DNA of 6,885 bases from a bacterium (lineage in GTDB: Bacteria; Krumholzibacteriota; Krumholzibacteria; LZORAL124-64-63), in assembly GCA_016873405.1 (NCBI GenBank), contig VGXH01000095.1:1-6885 (forward strand), in the 5' to 3' direction. This document shows, piece after piece, positions 1 through 6,171 of this stretch. Position 1 is the first letter of the stretch; the number at the start of each line of letters is the position of its first letter. A program made the translations under genes and the position numbers. The notes beneath the pieces were generated by a model that was given only the letters and a program-made list of their open reading frames with translations, did not search any database and was not told the DNA's origin.

Positions 1-111
1 GGCCGTGATCTCGCGGACCAGGCGCCCGTCGGTGCCGTAGACGTCGTCCAGGGTCAGGTCGTCGGCCTGCTCCCAGAACCGCTGCCAGTGGCCGGGTGTC
101 GAGGCCCTCAT
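1..111 (-). CDS. N-terminal fragment of an unidentified protein, possibly a class I methyltransferase (3' partial)
   Basis: This gene starts at an ATG at 111 and is still open at the window edge, so only 37 codons are visible. The peptide begins MRASTPGHWQRFWEQADD and continues to DDVYGTDGRLVREITA. The start is well supported: GGGAG lies 7 nt upstream (123-119), and the ATG overlaps the nusB stop as ATGA, which suggests translational coupling to nusB. The aromatic opening (W9, F12, W13), followed by an acidic stretch and a 'vYg.dgRLvrEI' segment, resembles the region before the SAM-binding motif in some class I methyltransferases. No catalytic or cofactor motif falls inside the window, so that resemblance is only a guess. 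The gene itself looks real, because both the ribosome binding site and the overlap fit. Confidence 0.6.
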   Translation of the reverse strand, partial: MRASTPGHWQRFWEQADDLTLDDVYGTDGRLVREITA

Positions 112-707
112 GCGGGCTCTCCCGGCGCGCCCGGCGCGCCGCGCAGCGGCGTGTCGCCGAATTCGGCGTCGAGGTCGGGTTCGGTCCCGCCGTCCGCGTC
201 GTCGTCGGCGGCGTCCTGATCCTCGGCGGGGTCCCGGTCGTCCGCGCGGCCCGCGTCGTCGACCGCGGGCAGGGCGCCGTCGTCCCGCCCGGCAAGGCCC
301 GGGTAGGTCTCGTGCGCGGCGCGGTCCAGCACGGCGTTGACGAAGCCCACCGCCGCGTCCTCGCAATAGCGGTGCGCAAGTTCGCACGCCTCGTTGATGA
401 CGGCGCGGTAGGGGACCTCGGGGCTGTGGCGCAGCTCGGTCAGTCCCGCCAGGAGGATGCAGCGCTCGAGGGCGCCGATGCGCGACGGGTCCCAGCGCGC
501 GCTGATCAGCGTGCGCAGCCAGCGCTCGGTGGCGGCGCGGTTCGTCTTGACCTTCGCGGCCAGGTCGCGCGCGAACGCCGCGGTTTCGGGGGCGGACTCC
601 CGGCGGAGCAGCTGGTCCTCCAGCACGGCCGGCACGTCGCCCCCGCCCATCAGCGAGGCGTACAGCGACTGCAGGACGATCTCCCTGCCCTTTCTGCGTT
701 TGCCCAC
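108..707 (-). CDS. nusB: Transcription antitermination factor NusB with a long acidic C-terminal tail
   Basis: NusB pairs with ribosomal protein S10 (NusE) on boxA RNA to allow antitermination, chiefly in rRNA operons. The product is 199 residues. Residues 2-16 carry the usual opening (KRRKGREIVLQSLYA). The all-helical core follows, with IGALERCILLAGLTEL (77-92), VPYRAVINEACELAHRY (98-114) and the closing GFVNAVLDRAA (121-131). NusB proteins are normally about 130-150 residues. Here about 60 more follow, with roughly 19 Asp/Glu between 141 and 185 and a Gly/Pro/Ala-rich end, probably disordered. I chose the GTG start at 707 because AGGAG lies 7 nt upstream and the protein then begins just before the family motif. 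An in-frame ATG at 812 lacks that support. The gene follows ribH after a 154-nt gap and overlaps the next gene by 4 nt. The identity is secure; the role of the tail is unknown. Confidence 0.95.
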   Translation of the reverse strand: MGKRRKGREIVLQSLYASLMGGGDVPAVLEDQLLRRESAPETAAFARDLAAKVKTNRAATERWLRTLISARWDPSRIGALERCILLAGLTELRHSPEVPYRAVINEACELAHRYCEDAAVGFVNAVLDRAAHETYPGLAGRDDGALPAVDDAGRADDRDPAEDQDAADDDADGGTEPDLDAEFGDTPLRGAPGAPGEPA

Positions 708-714
708 CGGTATT

Positions 715-719
715 CTCCT
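715..719 (-). promoter_or_regulatory. Ribosome binding site that fixes the nusB GTG start
   Basis: The minus strand reads AGGAG here, 7 nt before the GTG at 707. No comparable site precedes the alternative ATG at 812, and the residues between 812 and 707 show no resemblance to NusB. This decides the start. Confidence 0.8.
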
Positions 720-771
720 GTCAAAGAACGGCTGCGGGTGGCCGGCGTCGCGCCGGGCGCCCGCGGCGCGG

Positions 772-806
772 TCCGGCCGGCCAAGGATAGCCCCCGGCCG
801 GCCGGA
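772..806. repeat. Perfect 11-bp inverted repeat in the ribH-nusB gap
   Basis: The arms at 772-782 and 796-806 are exact reverse complements, built on alternating CCGG/GGCC, and are separated by a 13-nt loop. As RNA this would be a very stable hairpin in the nusB leader. No T-run follows on either strand, so it is not a standard intrinsic terminator. It could be an RNA processing or protective stem between ribH and nusB. As DNA, it could be an operator, since it encloses the candidate -10 at 789-784. The arms are simple GC sequence, so chance formation in such DNA is possible. Confidence 0.6.
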
Positions 807-812
807 AGACAA
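784..812 (-). promoter_or_regulatory. Candidate sigma70-type promoter for nusB
   Basis: On the minus strand TTGTCT (812-807) and TATCCT (789-784) are separated by exactly 17 nt. Each matches 4 of 6 consensus bases (TTGACA and TATAAT). Transcription would start near 777, giving a leader of about 70 nt before the nusB GTG. The 154-nt gap is the longest between coding regions downstream of ribD, which makes an internal promoter plausible and would free nusB from control by the FMN riboswitch. The match is moderate, and the sigma-factor consensus of this organism is unknown. Confidence 0.35.
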
Positions 813-861
813 CGATACAGCCGCCGCGGCCCGGCGGTTCCGCGCCGATGCCCCGCGGCGG

Positions 862-1335
862 TCAGCCCTTCTCGACGACCGCGAGCAGGTCGATCATCTC
901 CAGGGCCGTCAGAGCCGCGTCGAACCCCTTGTTCCCGGCCTTGGTGCCCGACCGCTCGAGCGCCTGGTCCAGCGTGTCGGCGGTCACGACGCCGAAGGCC
1001 ACCGGCACGCCGGTCTCCAGCGAGACCTGGGCGACGCCCTTGGTGACCTCGGACGCCACGAGCGCGAAGTGCGGCGTATCGCCCTGGATGATGCAGCCGA
1101 CGCAGATCACGGCGGCATAGCGGCCGGTCTGCGCCAGCTTCTTGGCCGCCAGCGGGATCTCGAACCCGCCGGGCACCCAGGCGATGTCGACCTGCTCGTC
1201 GGCGACGCCGTGGCGGCGCAGGCAGTCCTCCGCGCCGGCCAGCAACTCGGAGGTGAAGAACTCGTTGAAGCGGCTCGCGACGATCGCGATCCGGCGCCCG
1301 TGCGCCTCGAACTTGCCCTCGAACTTGCGGCCCAT
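862..1335 (-). CDS. ribH: 6,7-dimethyl-8-ribityllumazine synthase
   Basis: RibH condenses 5-amino-6-ribitylaminouracil with 3,4-dihydroxy-2-butanone 4-phosphate, the penultimate step to riboflavin. It usually does so as a cytosolic pentamer or 60-mer shell. The product is 157 residues, normal for the family. Diagnostic segments run in order: [15 protein letters not shown] (21-35), [16 protein letters not shown] (53-68), [11 protein letters not shown] (80-90) with H89 matching the catalytic histidine, [12 protein letters not shown] (95-106), [20 protein letters not shown] (111-130) and [16 protein letters not shown] (132-147). The usual 'IRG' reads IQG here (Q84), a substitution also found in other family members. 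AAGGAG sits 6 nt before the ATG. The gene lies 57 nt after ribBA, within the rib operon. The identity is secure; whether it forms a full 60-mer cannot be read from the sequence. Confidence 0.97.
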   Translation of the reverse strand: MGRKFEGKFEAHGRRIAIVASRFNEFFTSELLAGAEDCLRRHGVADEQVDIAWVPGGFEIPLAAKKLAQTGRYAAVICVGCIIQGDTPHFALVASEVTKGVAQVSLETGVPVAFGVVTADTLDQALERSGTKAGNKGFDAALTALEMIDLLAVVEKG

Positions 1336-1341
1336 CGTCCT

Positions 1342-1347
1342 CTCCTT
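1342..1347 (-). promoter_or_regulatory. Strong ribosome binding site of ribH
   Basis: The minus strand reads AAGGAG with a 6-nt spacer to the ATG at 1335. It is a near-ideal Shine-Dalgarno and the strongest in the window. This may allow high RibH output independent of coupling to ribBA, which fits a multi-subunit enzyme. Confidence 0.75.
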
Positions 1348-1350
1348 GCC

Positions 1351-1368
1351 GGCGCGCCGCGGCGCGCC
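1351..1368. repeat. 18-bp perfect palindrome between ribBA and ribH
   Basis: Two copies of the 8-mer GGCGCGCC are joined by GC, which makes the whole 18 bp self-complementary. It fills much of the 57-nt ribBA-ribH gap, just upstream of the ribH ribosome binding site. A second close pair of the same 8-mer, one base apart, occurs at 124-140 inside the end of nusB. As RNA it could fold into a small stem with a tight loop. With no T-run it is not an intrinsic terminator, and its function is unknown. Confidence 0.5.
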
Positions 1369-1392
1369 CGTTGTCCGCGACCGGATCGCGGC

Positions 1393-2622
1393 CTACAGGT
1401 GGTCGAGCAGGTGGCCCAGGCGGGCCTTCTTCGCCTTGAGGTACTCCGCGTTGCGCCGGCCGGGCTCGATCTGCAGGGGCACGCGACCGGCCAGTTCCAG
1501 GCCGTGGCTCTCGAGCCCCACGATCTTGCGCGGAGTGTTGGTCATCAGCCCCATCTTCCGCACGCCGAGGTCGCGCAGGATCTGCGCGCCGAGGCCGTAC
1601 TCGCGCAGGTCGGGCGCGAAGCCCAGGCGCTCGTTCGCCTCGACGGTGTCGGCGCCCTCGTCCTGCAGGCGGTAGGCCTTCATCTTGTTGATCAGCCCGA
1701 TGCCGCGCCCCTCCTGCCGCATGTAGAGGAAGACCCCGCAGCCGGCGGCCTCCATCTGCCGCAGCGCGGCCTCCATCTGCTGGCCGCAATCGCAGCGCAG
1801 CGAATGGAACAGGTCGCCGGTCATGCACTCGCTGTGCACCCTCACCAGCACCGGCGCCTCCGGATCGACGTGCCCCTTGACCAGCGCCACATGGGTGGCC
1901 GAGTCGACCAGCGTCGAGTAGGCGACCATGTGGAAATCGCCGAAGGCCGTCGGCAGCGTGACCTCGGCCTCCCGCCGCACCAGGTGGTCGTGGTGGCGCC
2001 GCCAGCGGATCAGGTCGGCGATGGTCACCAGCTTCAGGCCGTGCTCGGACGCGATCTCGCGCAGGCGGGGCAGTCGCGCCATCTCGCCGTCGTCGTCCAT
2101 GATCTCGCAGAGCAGGCCCGCGGGGTAAAGGCCGGCCGCGCGGCAGAGATCGACGACGGCCTCGGTGTGGCCCGCGCGCTGGAGCACGCCCCCGGGCACG
2201 GCCTCGAGCGGGAAGATGTGCCCGGGGCGCGCCAGGTCGGCGGGCCGCGTCACGGGGTCGATGAACACCTGCACCGTGCGCGCGCGGTCGGCCGCGCTGA
2301 TCCCGGTCGTGACGCCGTGCGCGGCGTCGATGCTCACCGTGAACCGCGTGCCGAGGGAGGCGGTGTTGCGCGTGACCATCGGGTGGATGTCCAGCTCCGC
2401 CAGGCGCTCGCCCGTGGCCGCCAGGCAGACCAGACCCCGGCCGTGGCGGGCGATGAAGTTGACGACCTGCGGCGTGACCTTTTCGGCGGCGACGATGAAG
2501 TCGCCCTCGTTCTCGCGCTCCTCGTCGTCGACGACGATGATGATCTCGCCGCGGCGCAGCGCCGCCAGCGCGCTGTCGATGCTGTCGATGCCGGCCGGGG
2601 CCGACGCGTCGGGCACGTTCAT
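1393..2622 (-). CDS. ribBA: Bifunctional 3,4-dihydroxy-2-butanone-4-phosphate synthase / GTP cyclohydrolase II
   Basis: This enzyme starts both branches of riboflavin synthesis, using ribulose 5-phosphate and GTP. The product is 409 residues, standard for RibBA. The N-terminal DHBP synthase domain (about 1-205) has the acidic motif [11 protein letters not shown] (32-42), the [18 protein letters not shown] stretch (97-114) and RPGHIFPL (132-139), with GHTEAVVDL at 151-159. The C-terminal GTP cyclohydrolase II domain (about 210-409) has [11 protein letters not shown] (260-270) and RCDCG (276-280), giving the three zinc cysteines C266, C277 and C279. It also has RQEGRGIGL (302-310) and [12 protein letters not shown] (338-349), with D338 and R340 in catalytic positions. 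Both active sites look complete, unlike some RibBA proteins with a dead domain. The ATG at 2622 overlaps the ribE stop (ATGA) and has AAGGA 6 nt upstream. The reading frame stays open far upstream, but that part is antisense-like shadow under ribE. Confidence 0.97.
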   Translation of the reverse strand: MNVPDASAPAGIDSIDSALAALRRGEIIIVVDDEERENEGDFIVAAEKVTPQVVNFIARHGRGLVCLAATGERLAELDIHPMVTRNTASLGTRFTVSIDAAHGVTTGISAADRARTVQVFIDPVTRPADLARPGHIFPLEAVPGGVLQRAGHTEAVVDLCRAAGLYPAGLLCEIMDDDGEMARLPRLREIASEHGLKLVTIADLIRWRRHHDHLVRREAEVTLPTAFGDFHMVAYSTLVDSATHVALVKGHVDPEAPVLVRVHSECMTGDLFHSLRCDCGQQMEAALRQMEAAGCGVFLYMRQEGRGIGLINKMKAYRLQDEGADTVEANERLGFAPDLREYGLGAQILRDLGVRKMGLMTNTPRKIVGLESHGLELAGRVPLQIEPGRRNAEYLKAKKARLGHLLDHL

Positions 2623-3311
2623 GTCCGGTCCTTCCGCCTGGCGGCGCCGAAGCCCAGCGCGCGCAGGCGTTCGAGGGTGAGCGGGGCGCCGGGCGGCAGC
2701 GCCGGGCCCTGCGCGCGCGCCGGCCGGCCCGCCCCGCGGACCGCCTTGACCAGCACGTCCATCTCCAGATTCACGGCCGCGCCGACCGTCAGCGCGCCGA
2801 GGTTGGTCACCGCCAGCGTGTGCGGGATCAGGTTGACCGTGAAGCGGTCCGCAAACGGCCCCTCGTCCACGGTCAGGCTCACGCCGTCCAGCGCGACCGA
2901 ACCCTTGGGCGTCAGATATGTCCTCAGCGCCGACGGCACGGCGACGGTCACCAGTCTGCCGCCCCCGCGCGCCTGGCGCACGGCGGTCACGCGGCCGGTG
3001 CCGTCGACGTGGCCCTGCACGTAATGGCCGTCCAGACCGTCGCCCGCGCGCAGCGCCGGCTCCAGGTGCAGGCGCCGTCCGGCCTGCCACGCGCCCAGCG
3101 TCGTCAGCCGCCGCGTTTCGGCCGCGGCCTCCACCGAGAAGACGCCCGGGCGGGAGCCGGTCACCGTGAGGCAGATGCCGTCCACGGCGACGCTGTCGCC
3201 GTCGCGCACGGCGGCCGCGGTCCGCGGCGCGGCGATCGCCAACCGCAGCACTTCGCCCCGCGGGGAGATGCCGCGCAGCACGCCGATCTCGCGAATGATG
3301 CCGGTGAACAT
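2619..3311 (-). CDS. ribE: Riboflavin synthase (alpha subunit type)
   Basis: The enzyme dismutates two 6,7-dimethyl-8-ribityllumazine molecules into riboflavin and the pyrimidine that is recycled to RibH. The product is 230 residues with the two duplicated lumazine-binding barrels: [10 protein letters not shown] (1-10) with [14 protein letters not shown] (37-50) in the first, and [12 protein letters not shown] (95-106), [13 protein letters not shown] (136-148) and [12 protein letters not shown] (161-172) in the second. F2, S40, C47, H96, H101, K136, D142, S145, T147 and D185 match the residues I recall as active-site positions in the E. coli enzyme, mostly one number lower. The helix after NLEMD ends VKAV where the family usually has K-Y. 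The C-terminus runs on about 35 residues past that point. GGGAGG lies 5 nt before the ATG. The gene starts 33 nt after ribD and overlaps ribBA by 4 nt. Some naming schemes call this gene ribC. Confidence 0.96.
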   Translation of the reverse strand: MFTGIIREIGVLRGISPRGEVLRLAIAAPRTAAAVRDGDSVAVDGICLTVTGSRPGVFSVEAAAETRRLTTLGAWQAGRRLHLEPALRAGDGLDGHYVQGHVDGTGRVTAVRQARGGGRLVTVAVPSALRTYLTPKGSVALDGVSLTVDEGPFADRFTVNLIPHTLAVTNLGALTVGAAVNLEMDVLVKAVRGAGRPARAQGPALPPGAPLTLERLRALGFGAARRKDRT

Positions 3312-3344
3312 GCCTGCCTCCCTGGGCGCTGCGCCTGGCCCGGG

Positions 3345-4502
3345 CTAGCGCCCCACCTGATCGAGCCGCGCCGCGAAGGAGACGCGGTCGTGCACCAGCA
3401 TCGCGTCGCCCGCCACGGCCTCGCAGCGCGTCAGCGTGAAGGCGGGTTCGGCCGGCGGCGGAGCCGCGGCCCAGCCCACGCCGTCTCCCAGCACCACGGG
3501 CGCCACGAACTGGCGCCAGCGGTCGACCACGCCGGCCCCCAGCAGCGCGGCCGAGAGCGCCGGACCACCCTCGAAGAGCAACGCGCACAGGCCGCGCGCG
3601 CGCAGCGCGGCCAGCGCCGCGCGCAGATCCAGGCGCCCGTCCTGCTCGCGGCAGAAGACGATCTCGCCCCCGGCGGCGGCCACCGCCTCGAGATTGGGCG
3701 AGCGGCGCGCGTTCTCGCCGGCGACGACCAGGAACGGGGCCCGGCCCAGCCCCCCGCTCCAGCTGAGGTCCGTATCGAGGCACACCGCCACGGGCTCGGC
3801 GGCCGGCACGCCCGGCAGGCCGTCGACCAGACGCCCGTCCAGCCGCGGACGGTCGGCGCGCGCGGTGCCCTCGCCGATCACCACGGCGTCGGACCAGCGT
3901 CGCCTCTCGTGGGCCAGACGCCGGGCGGGCTCGCCGGTCAGGTACACGGGCGCGGCCCGGTCCCGCGCGCGGGCCGGCGGCGCGAAACGGCCGTCGAGCG
4001 AGACGGCCGACTTCAGTTCCACGAACGGCCGCTGGAAGCCGTCGGTGACGGCGAACGGCCAGACGAGTTCCAGAGCGGCGGCCGCGCCGACGCCGATCTG
4101 GACGCCCAGCCCGCGCTCGCGCAGGAAGCGGCAGCCGCCGCCCTTGACCAGGGGGTTGGGATCGCGCATGGCGACGACGACGCGCGTGACGCCGGAGTCG
4201 GCGACCGCCGGCGCGCACGGCGGCGTGCGCCCGGTGTGGTTGCAGGGTTCGAGCGTGACGTAGAGCGTGGCGCCGCGGGCGCCGTCGCCGGCCTCGGCCA
4301 GGGCGGCCGCCTCGGCGTGCGGGGTGCCGGGACCCCGGTGCGCCCCGCGGCCGACGATGCGGCCGTCGCGCACGACGACCGCGCCGACCGGCGGGTTGGG
4401 CCAGGGCCGCGCGGGAACGGACGCAGCCAGCCGCAGGGCTTCGGCCATGAACGCGGCGTCGGCGCAGGGCGCGTCGGGAAGGTTGGCGTGTTCGCGCTCC
4501 AC
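3345..4502 (-). CDS. ribD: Bifunctional diaminohydroxyphosphoribosylaminopyrimidine deaminase / 5-amino-6-(5-phosphoribosylamino)uracil reductase
   Basis: RibD performs the second and third steps of the GTP branch: zinc-dependent deamination, then NADPH-dependent reduction of the ribose. With the GTG start the product is 385 residues, close to the family norm. The deaminase domain (about 12-150) has [19 protein letters not shown], the zinc and proton-transfer pair in PHAEAAAL (H62, E64), and [11 protein letters not shown] (C87, C96). The reductase domain (about 155-385) has [31 protein letters not shown] and [13 protein letters not shown]. The start is uncertain. GTG at 4502 puts the deaminase motif 17 residues in, but the upstream site is weak (GGA, 6-nt gap). 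An ATG at 4589 would add 29 Arg/Pro-rich residues whose third positions are less GC than the gene body, which suggests untranslated leader. An ATG at 4676 lies inside the riboswitch and can be dismissed. This is the first gene of the FMN-controlled operon. Confidence 0.94.
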   Translation of the reverse strand: MEREHANLPDAPCADAAFMAEALRLAASVPARPWPNPPVGAVVVRDGRIVGRGAHRGPGTPHAEAAALAEAGDGARGATLYVTLEPCNHTGRTPPCAPAVADSGVTRVVVAMRDPNPLVKGGGCRFLRERGLGVQIGVGAAAALELVWPFAVTDGFQRPFVELKSAVSLDGRFAPPARARDRAAPVYLTGEPARRLAHERRRWSDAVVIGEGTARADRPRLDGRLVDGLPGVPAAEPVAVCLDTDLSWSGGLGRAPFLVVAGENARRSPNLEAVAAAGGEIVFCREQDGRLDLRAALAALRARGLCALLFEGGPALSAALLGAGVVDRWRQFVAPVVLGDGVGWAAAPPPAEPAFTLTRCEAVAGDAMLVHDRVSFAARLDQVGR

Positions 4503-4602
4503 CGGCGTTCCGATCCCGGGGCGTTCGGCGGGAGGCGGGCGCGCGGAAACGCTGCCGGGACGACGTCCGGGCACGCGGACGCGCGGCATCGTTCCGAACC
4601 GC
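4503..4602 (-). promoter_or_regulatory. Probable riboswitch expression platform / ribD leader
   Basis: This 100-nt stretch separates the aptamer from the preferred ribD GTG. On the minus strand GGCGGTTCGG (4603-4594, starting on the last base of P1) can pair with CCGAACGCC (4528-4520), giving 9 bp with one bulged G. That would bring the aptamer's 3' edge close to the ribD start. The octamer TCGGAACG occurs twice, at 4597-4590 just before the ATG at 4589 and at 4513-4506 just before the GTG at 4502. There is no T-run. A role in ligand-dependent start-site masking is inferred from position and pairing only. Confidence 0.4.
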
Positions 4603-4729
4603 CAACTTCTCCCATCCAGACTTTGACTGTCGGCCCCGGAGTTCCACCGGATCAGCCCCGGGCGCCGCAGGCGCACGGGGGTCGCGGGCTGTGACCGCCG
4701 GTGGGGAATTCCACCCCGCCCCGAAGTTG
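4603..4729 (-). ncRNA. FMN riboswitch aptamer (RFN element) of the rib operon
   Basis: The RNA read from the minus strand carries the RFN consensus nearly throughout: CTTCGGGGC, GGGTGGAATTCCCCACCGG, CGGCGGT, AGCCCGCGA, then GATCCGGTGGAACTCCGG, GCCGACAGT, AAAGTCTGGATGGGAGAAG. The closing helix P1 is a perfect 7-bp pair, CAACTTC (4729-4723) with GAAGTTG (4609-4603). The variable arm (about 4680-4656) folds as CCCCG...CGGGG around a GC-rich stem. FMN binding to this class stabilises P1 and lowers expression of riboflavin genes by terminating transcription or blocking translation. It lies directly upstream of ribD in the same orientation. No hairpin followed by a T-run is seen between the aptamer and ribD, so translational or Rho-dependent control is more likely than intrinsic termination. 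The mechanism is inference; the aptamer call is secure. Confidence 0.97.
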
Positions 4730-4736
4730 AGGCTCG

Positions 4737-4757
4737 CGGCCGGCAGGGCGCCGGCCG
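4737..4757. repeat. 8-bp perfect hairpin just upstream of the FMN riboswitch
   Basis: The arms CGGCCGGC and GCCGGCCG enclose a 5-nt loop. On the minus strand it falls between the unknown gene's stop (4801) and the aptamer's 5' edge (4729), after a short AT-richer patch (about 4782-4758) that is the likeliest place for the rib promoter. It could be a Rho-independent-like end for the upstream gene without a T-run, or a protective stem at the 5' end of the rib transcript. I could not find a convincing -35/-10 pair in this 71-nt gap. Confidence 0.5.
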
Positions 4758-4800
4758 TTGAGAATGTCAGGCCAAAACGTAGGCGCGGGCGGTCGCGGCG

Positions 4801-6171
4801 TCAAGCGCGCGACTTGATCAGCCTCGGCGCCGGCACCGGCAGCCCGGCCGCCTCCAGCCGGCGCCAGGCGGCGCCGTAGAACTCCTCGGCCGGGACGCGC
4901 GAGTAGCCCAGCCTGACGTCGAACACGGGCTCGCCCAGCACCAGGCGCCAGTGGTTCAGCACCGTCGGCACCGCGGCGCCGGGCTCGAACTGCACCAGGC
5001 GGCGGTGCGAGCTGCTGAGATTGACCAGGGGGTCGTTGCGCTTCGCCGCGAAGTGGATCAGGTCGAAGATGCGCTCGTCGCTGACCAGCGGCCGGTCGTC
5101 CAGGTCCAGGAACCGCTCCTGGAGGCGACCGGCCAGCCACGTGTCGTAGCCGCCCCAGGTCAGGTCCAGCAGGTACTTGTCGTAGGTGTCGATGCCGTCC
5201 ATCAGGAAGGCCCCCAGCAGGGCGTCGTAGCCGTAGCGGGCGGCCACCCAGATCAGGGCCAGGTCGTCGCAGACTCCCTCGCCCAGCCGGCGGCGGAAGT
5301 AGGCCTGGTCGTGGTCCGGGAAGCGGTAGGCGGCGCGCGGGTCGCGGCAGATCACGCCGATGTCGCGCAGTTCGCGCAGCTGGTCCTCCTCCAGCACCGT
5401 GGCCCCGGGATCGGCCAGCCCGCAGAGCTCGAACTTCTCGCGGTCGACGATGAGGATGTCGCCGCCGCCCACGTTGAACGGGTGGCCGGCGTACGTGCGC
5501 TTGTGCTGCATCATCGCCGTGCGGCGGTGCTCCCAGTCGTCCATGAAGCCGGCCAGCACCAGGCCCGTGCAGAACGCCCGCGTGTCCACCTCGTGGCCGG
5601 CCAGGAACTCCACGCCCAGCGGCGGCTGGCCGTCGATCTCCAGGCGCAGGCGCGGCCGCCCGCAGTTGGCCAGCAGCCACTCGCCGAACCGGGAGACGAG
5701 GGTTCCGCGGCGTTCGCGCACCTGCGGGCCGCGCAGGTTGGGATCCACGCGCTCGAGCACGCTGAGCACGCGCTCGAAGGTGGCGTCGGGGAACTGCAGG
5801 GAGGTGCCGAACTCGTCCGTGAACCAGCCGTGGCCGTTCTGGGCGCGGCCGACCACCGACTGCGGCAGCAGGTCGCCCAGCACGCGCGGTGTCACCGCGA
5901 AGCGCTGGCTGAGCAGGAAGTCGTAGTCCAGGGCGGCCAGGCGCTCGAAGATCTCGCGATCGCGGCGGATATCCAGGACGCGCACGGCCGGCCCGCGTTC
6001 GCGCTCGCGGCGCCCGCCCGGATCGCCGTCGCGGTCGCGGCTGTCCCAGCGCTCCGGACGCGCGCGGCCGACGACGCGGTCCAGCACCTCCGGCAGGCCC
6101 GGCAGGCGCGCGCGGCGTCGCGGCCCCCCGCGCCGCGCGCCGCGGCGGTGGTCAGCGCCCCGGCGGCGCAT
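4801..6171 (-). CDS. Uncharacterised soluble protein between ftsY and the rib operon
   Basis: I do not recognise this family. The frame encodes up to 456 residues. The first 75 or so are Arg/Asp/Gly-rich with low complexity. From about residue 65 ([23 protein letters not shown]) the sequence becomes an ordinary globular protein, with segments such as [28 protein letters not shown] (115-142), [18 protein letters not shown] (175-192), [20 protein letters not shown] (208-227), [20 protein letters not shown] (232-251), [21 protein letters not shown] (302-322) and [19 protein letters not shown] (328-346). It has about eight tryptophans and five scattered cysteines. I see no signal peptide, membrane helix, P-loop or CxxC site. 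Codon use matches its neighbours. The ATG at 6171 overlaps ftsY by 20 nt and lacks a clear ribosome binding site; GTG codons at 6087 or 5985 are alternative starts. The gene precedes the riboswitch by 71 nt, so it probably belongs to the ftsY transcript. Coding status is likely; function is unknown. Confidence 0.8.
   Translation of the reverse strand: MRRRGADHRRGARRGGPRRRARLPGLPEVLDRVVGRARPERWDSRDRDGDPGGRRERERGPAVRVLDIRRDREIFERLAALDYDFLLSQRFAVTPRVLGDLLPQSVVGRAQNGHGWFTDEFGTSLQFPDATFERVLSVLERVDPNLRGPQVRERRGTLVSRFGEWLLANCGRPRLRLEIDGQPPLGVEFLAGHEVDTRAFCTGLVLAGFMDDWEHRRTAMMQHKRTYAGHPFNVGGGDILIVDREKFELCGLADPGATVLEEDQLRELRDIGVICRDPRAAYRFPDHDQAYFRRRLGEGVCDDLALIWVAARYGYDALLGAFLMDGIDTYDKYLLDLTWGGYDTWLAGRLQERFLDLDDRPLVSDERIFDLIHFAAKRNDPLVNLSSSHRRLVQFEPGAAVPTVLNHWRLVLGEPVFDVRLGYSRVPAEEFYGAAWRRLEAAGLPVPAPRLIKSRA

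Noticed and set aside
708..812. nusB start at ATG 812
   Set aside because: The extra 35 residues do not resemble NusB, there is no good ribosome binding site there, and the segment contains the dyad and candidate promoter.
708..861. Intrinsic terminator between ribH and nusB
   Set aside because: The dyad at 772-806 is strong, but no run of T follows it on either strand, so a terminator call is not supported.
457..3024. Plus-strand open frame of 855 codons across nusB, ribH and ribBA
   Set aside because: It runs antisense to genes with full motif support. Its translation is repetitive Arg/Ala/Val/Gln/His-rich, as expected from the opposite strand of GC-rich codons, and it shows no family motifs.
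2623..4647. Upstream in-frame extension of ribBA giving a protein of over 1000 residues
   Set aside because: The extension lies under ribE and ribD in another frame and is Arg-rich shadow sequence. The ATG at 2622 has a good ribosome binding site and gives the normal RibBA length.
4503..4676. Longer ribD from ATG 4676 or ATG 4589
   Set aside because: The 4676 start is inside the FMN aptamer. The 4589 start would add Arg/Pro-rich residues with poorer third-position GC and no family resemblance; it is kept only as a stated alternative.
2820..4694. Plus-strand open frame of 624 codons across ribE, ribD and the riboswitch
   Set aside because: It is antisense to ribE and ribD, has a low-complexity translation, and even crosses the complement of the FMN aptamer. 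It is a GC shadow.
4742..4770. Promoter with -35 CTGACA (4770-4765) upstream of the riboswitch
   Set aside because: The hexamer is close to TTGACA, but the position 17 nt downstream reads CCTGCC, which is no -10, and 16- or 18-nt spacing is no better.
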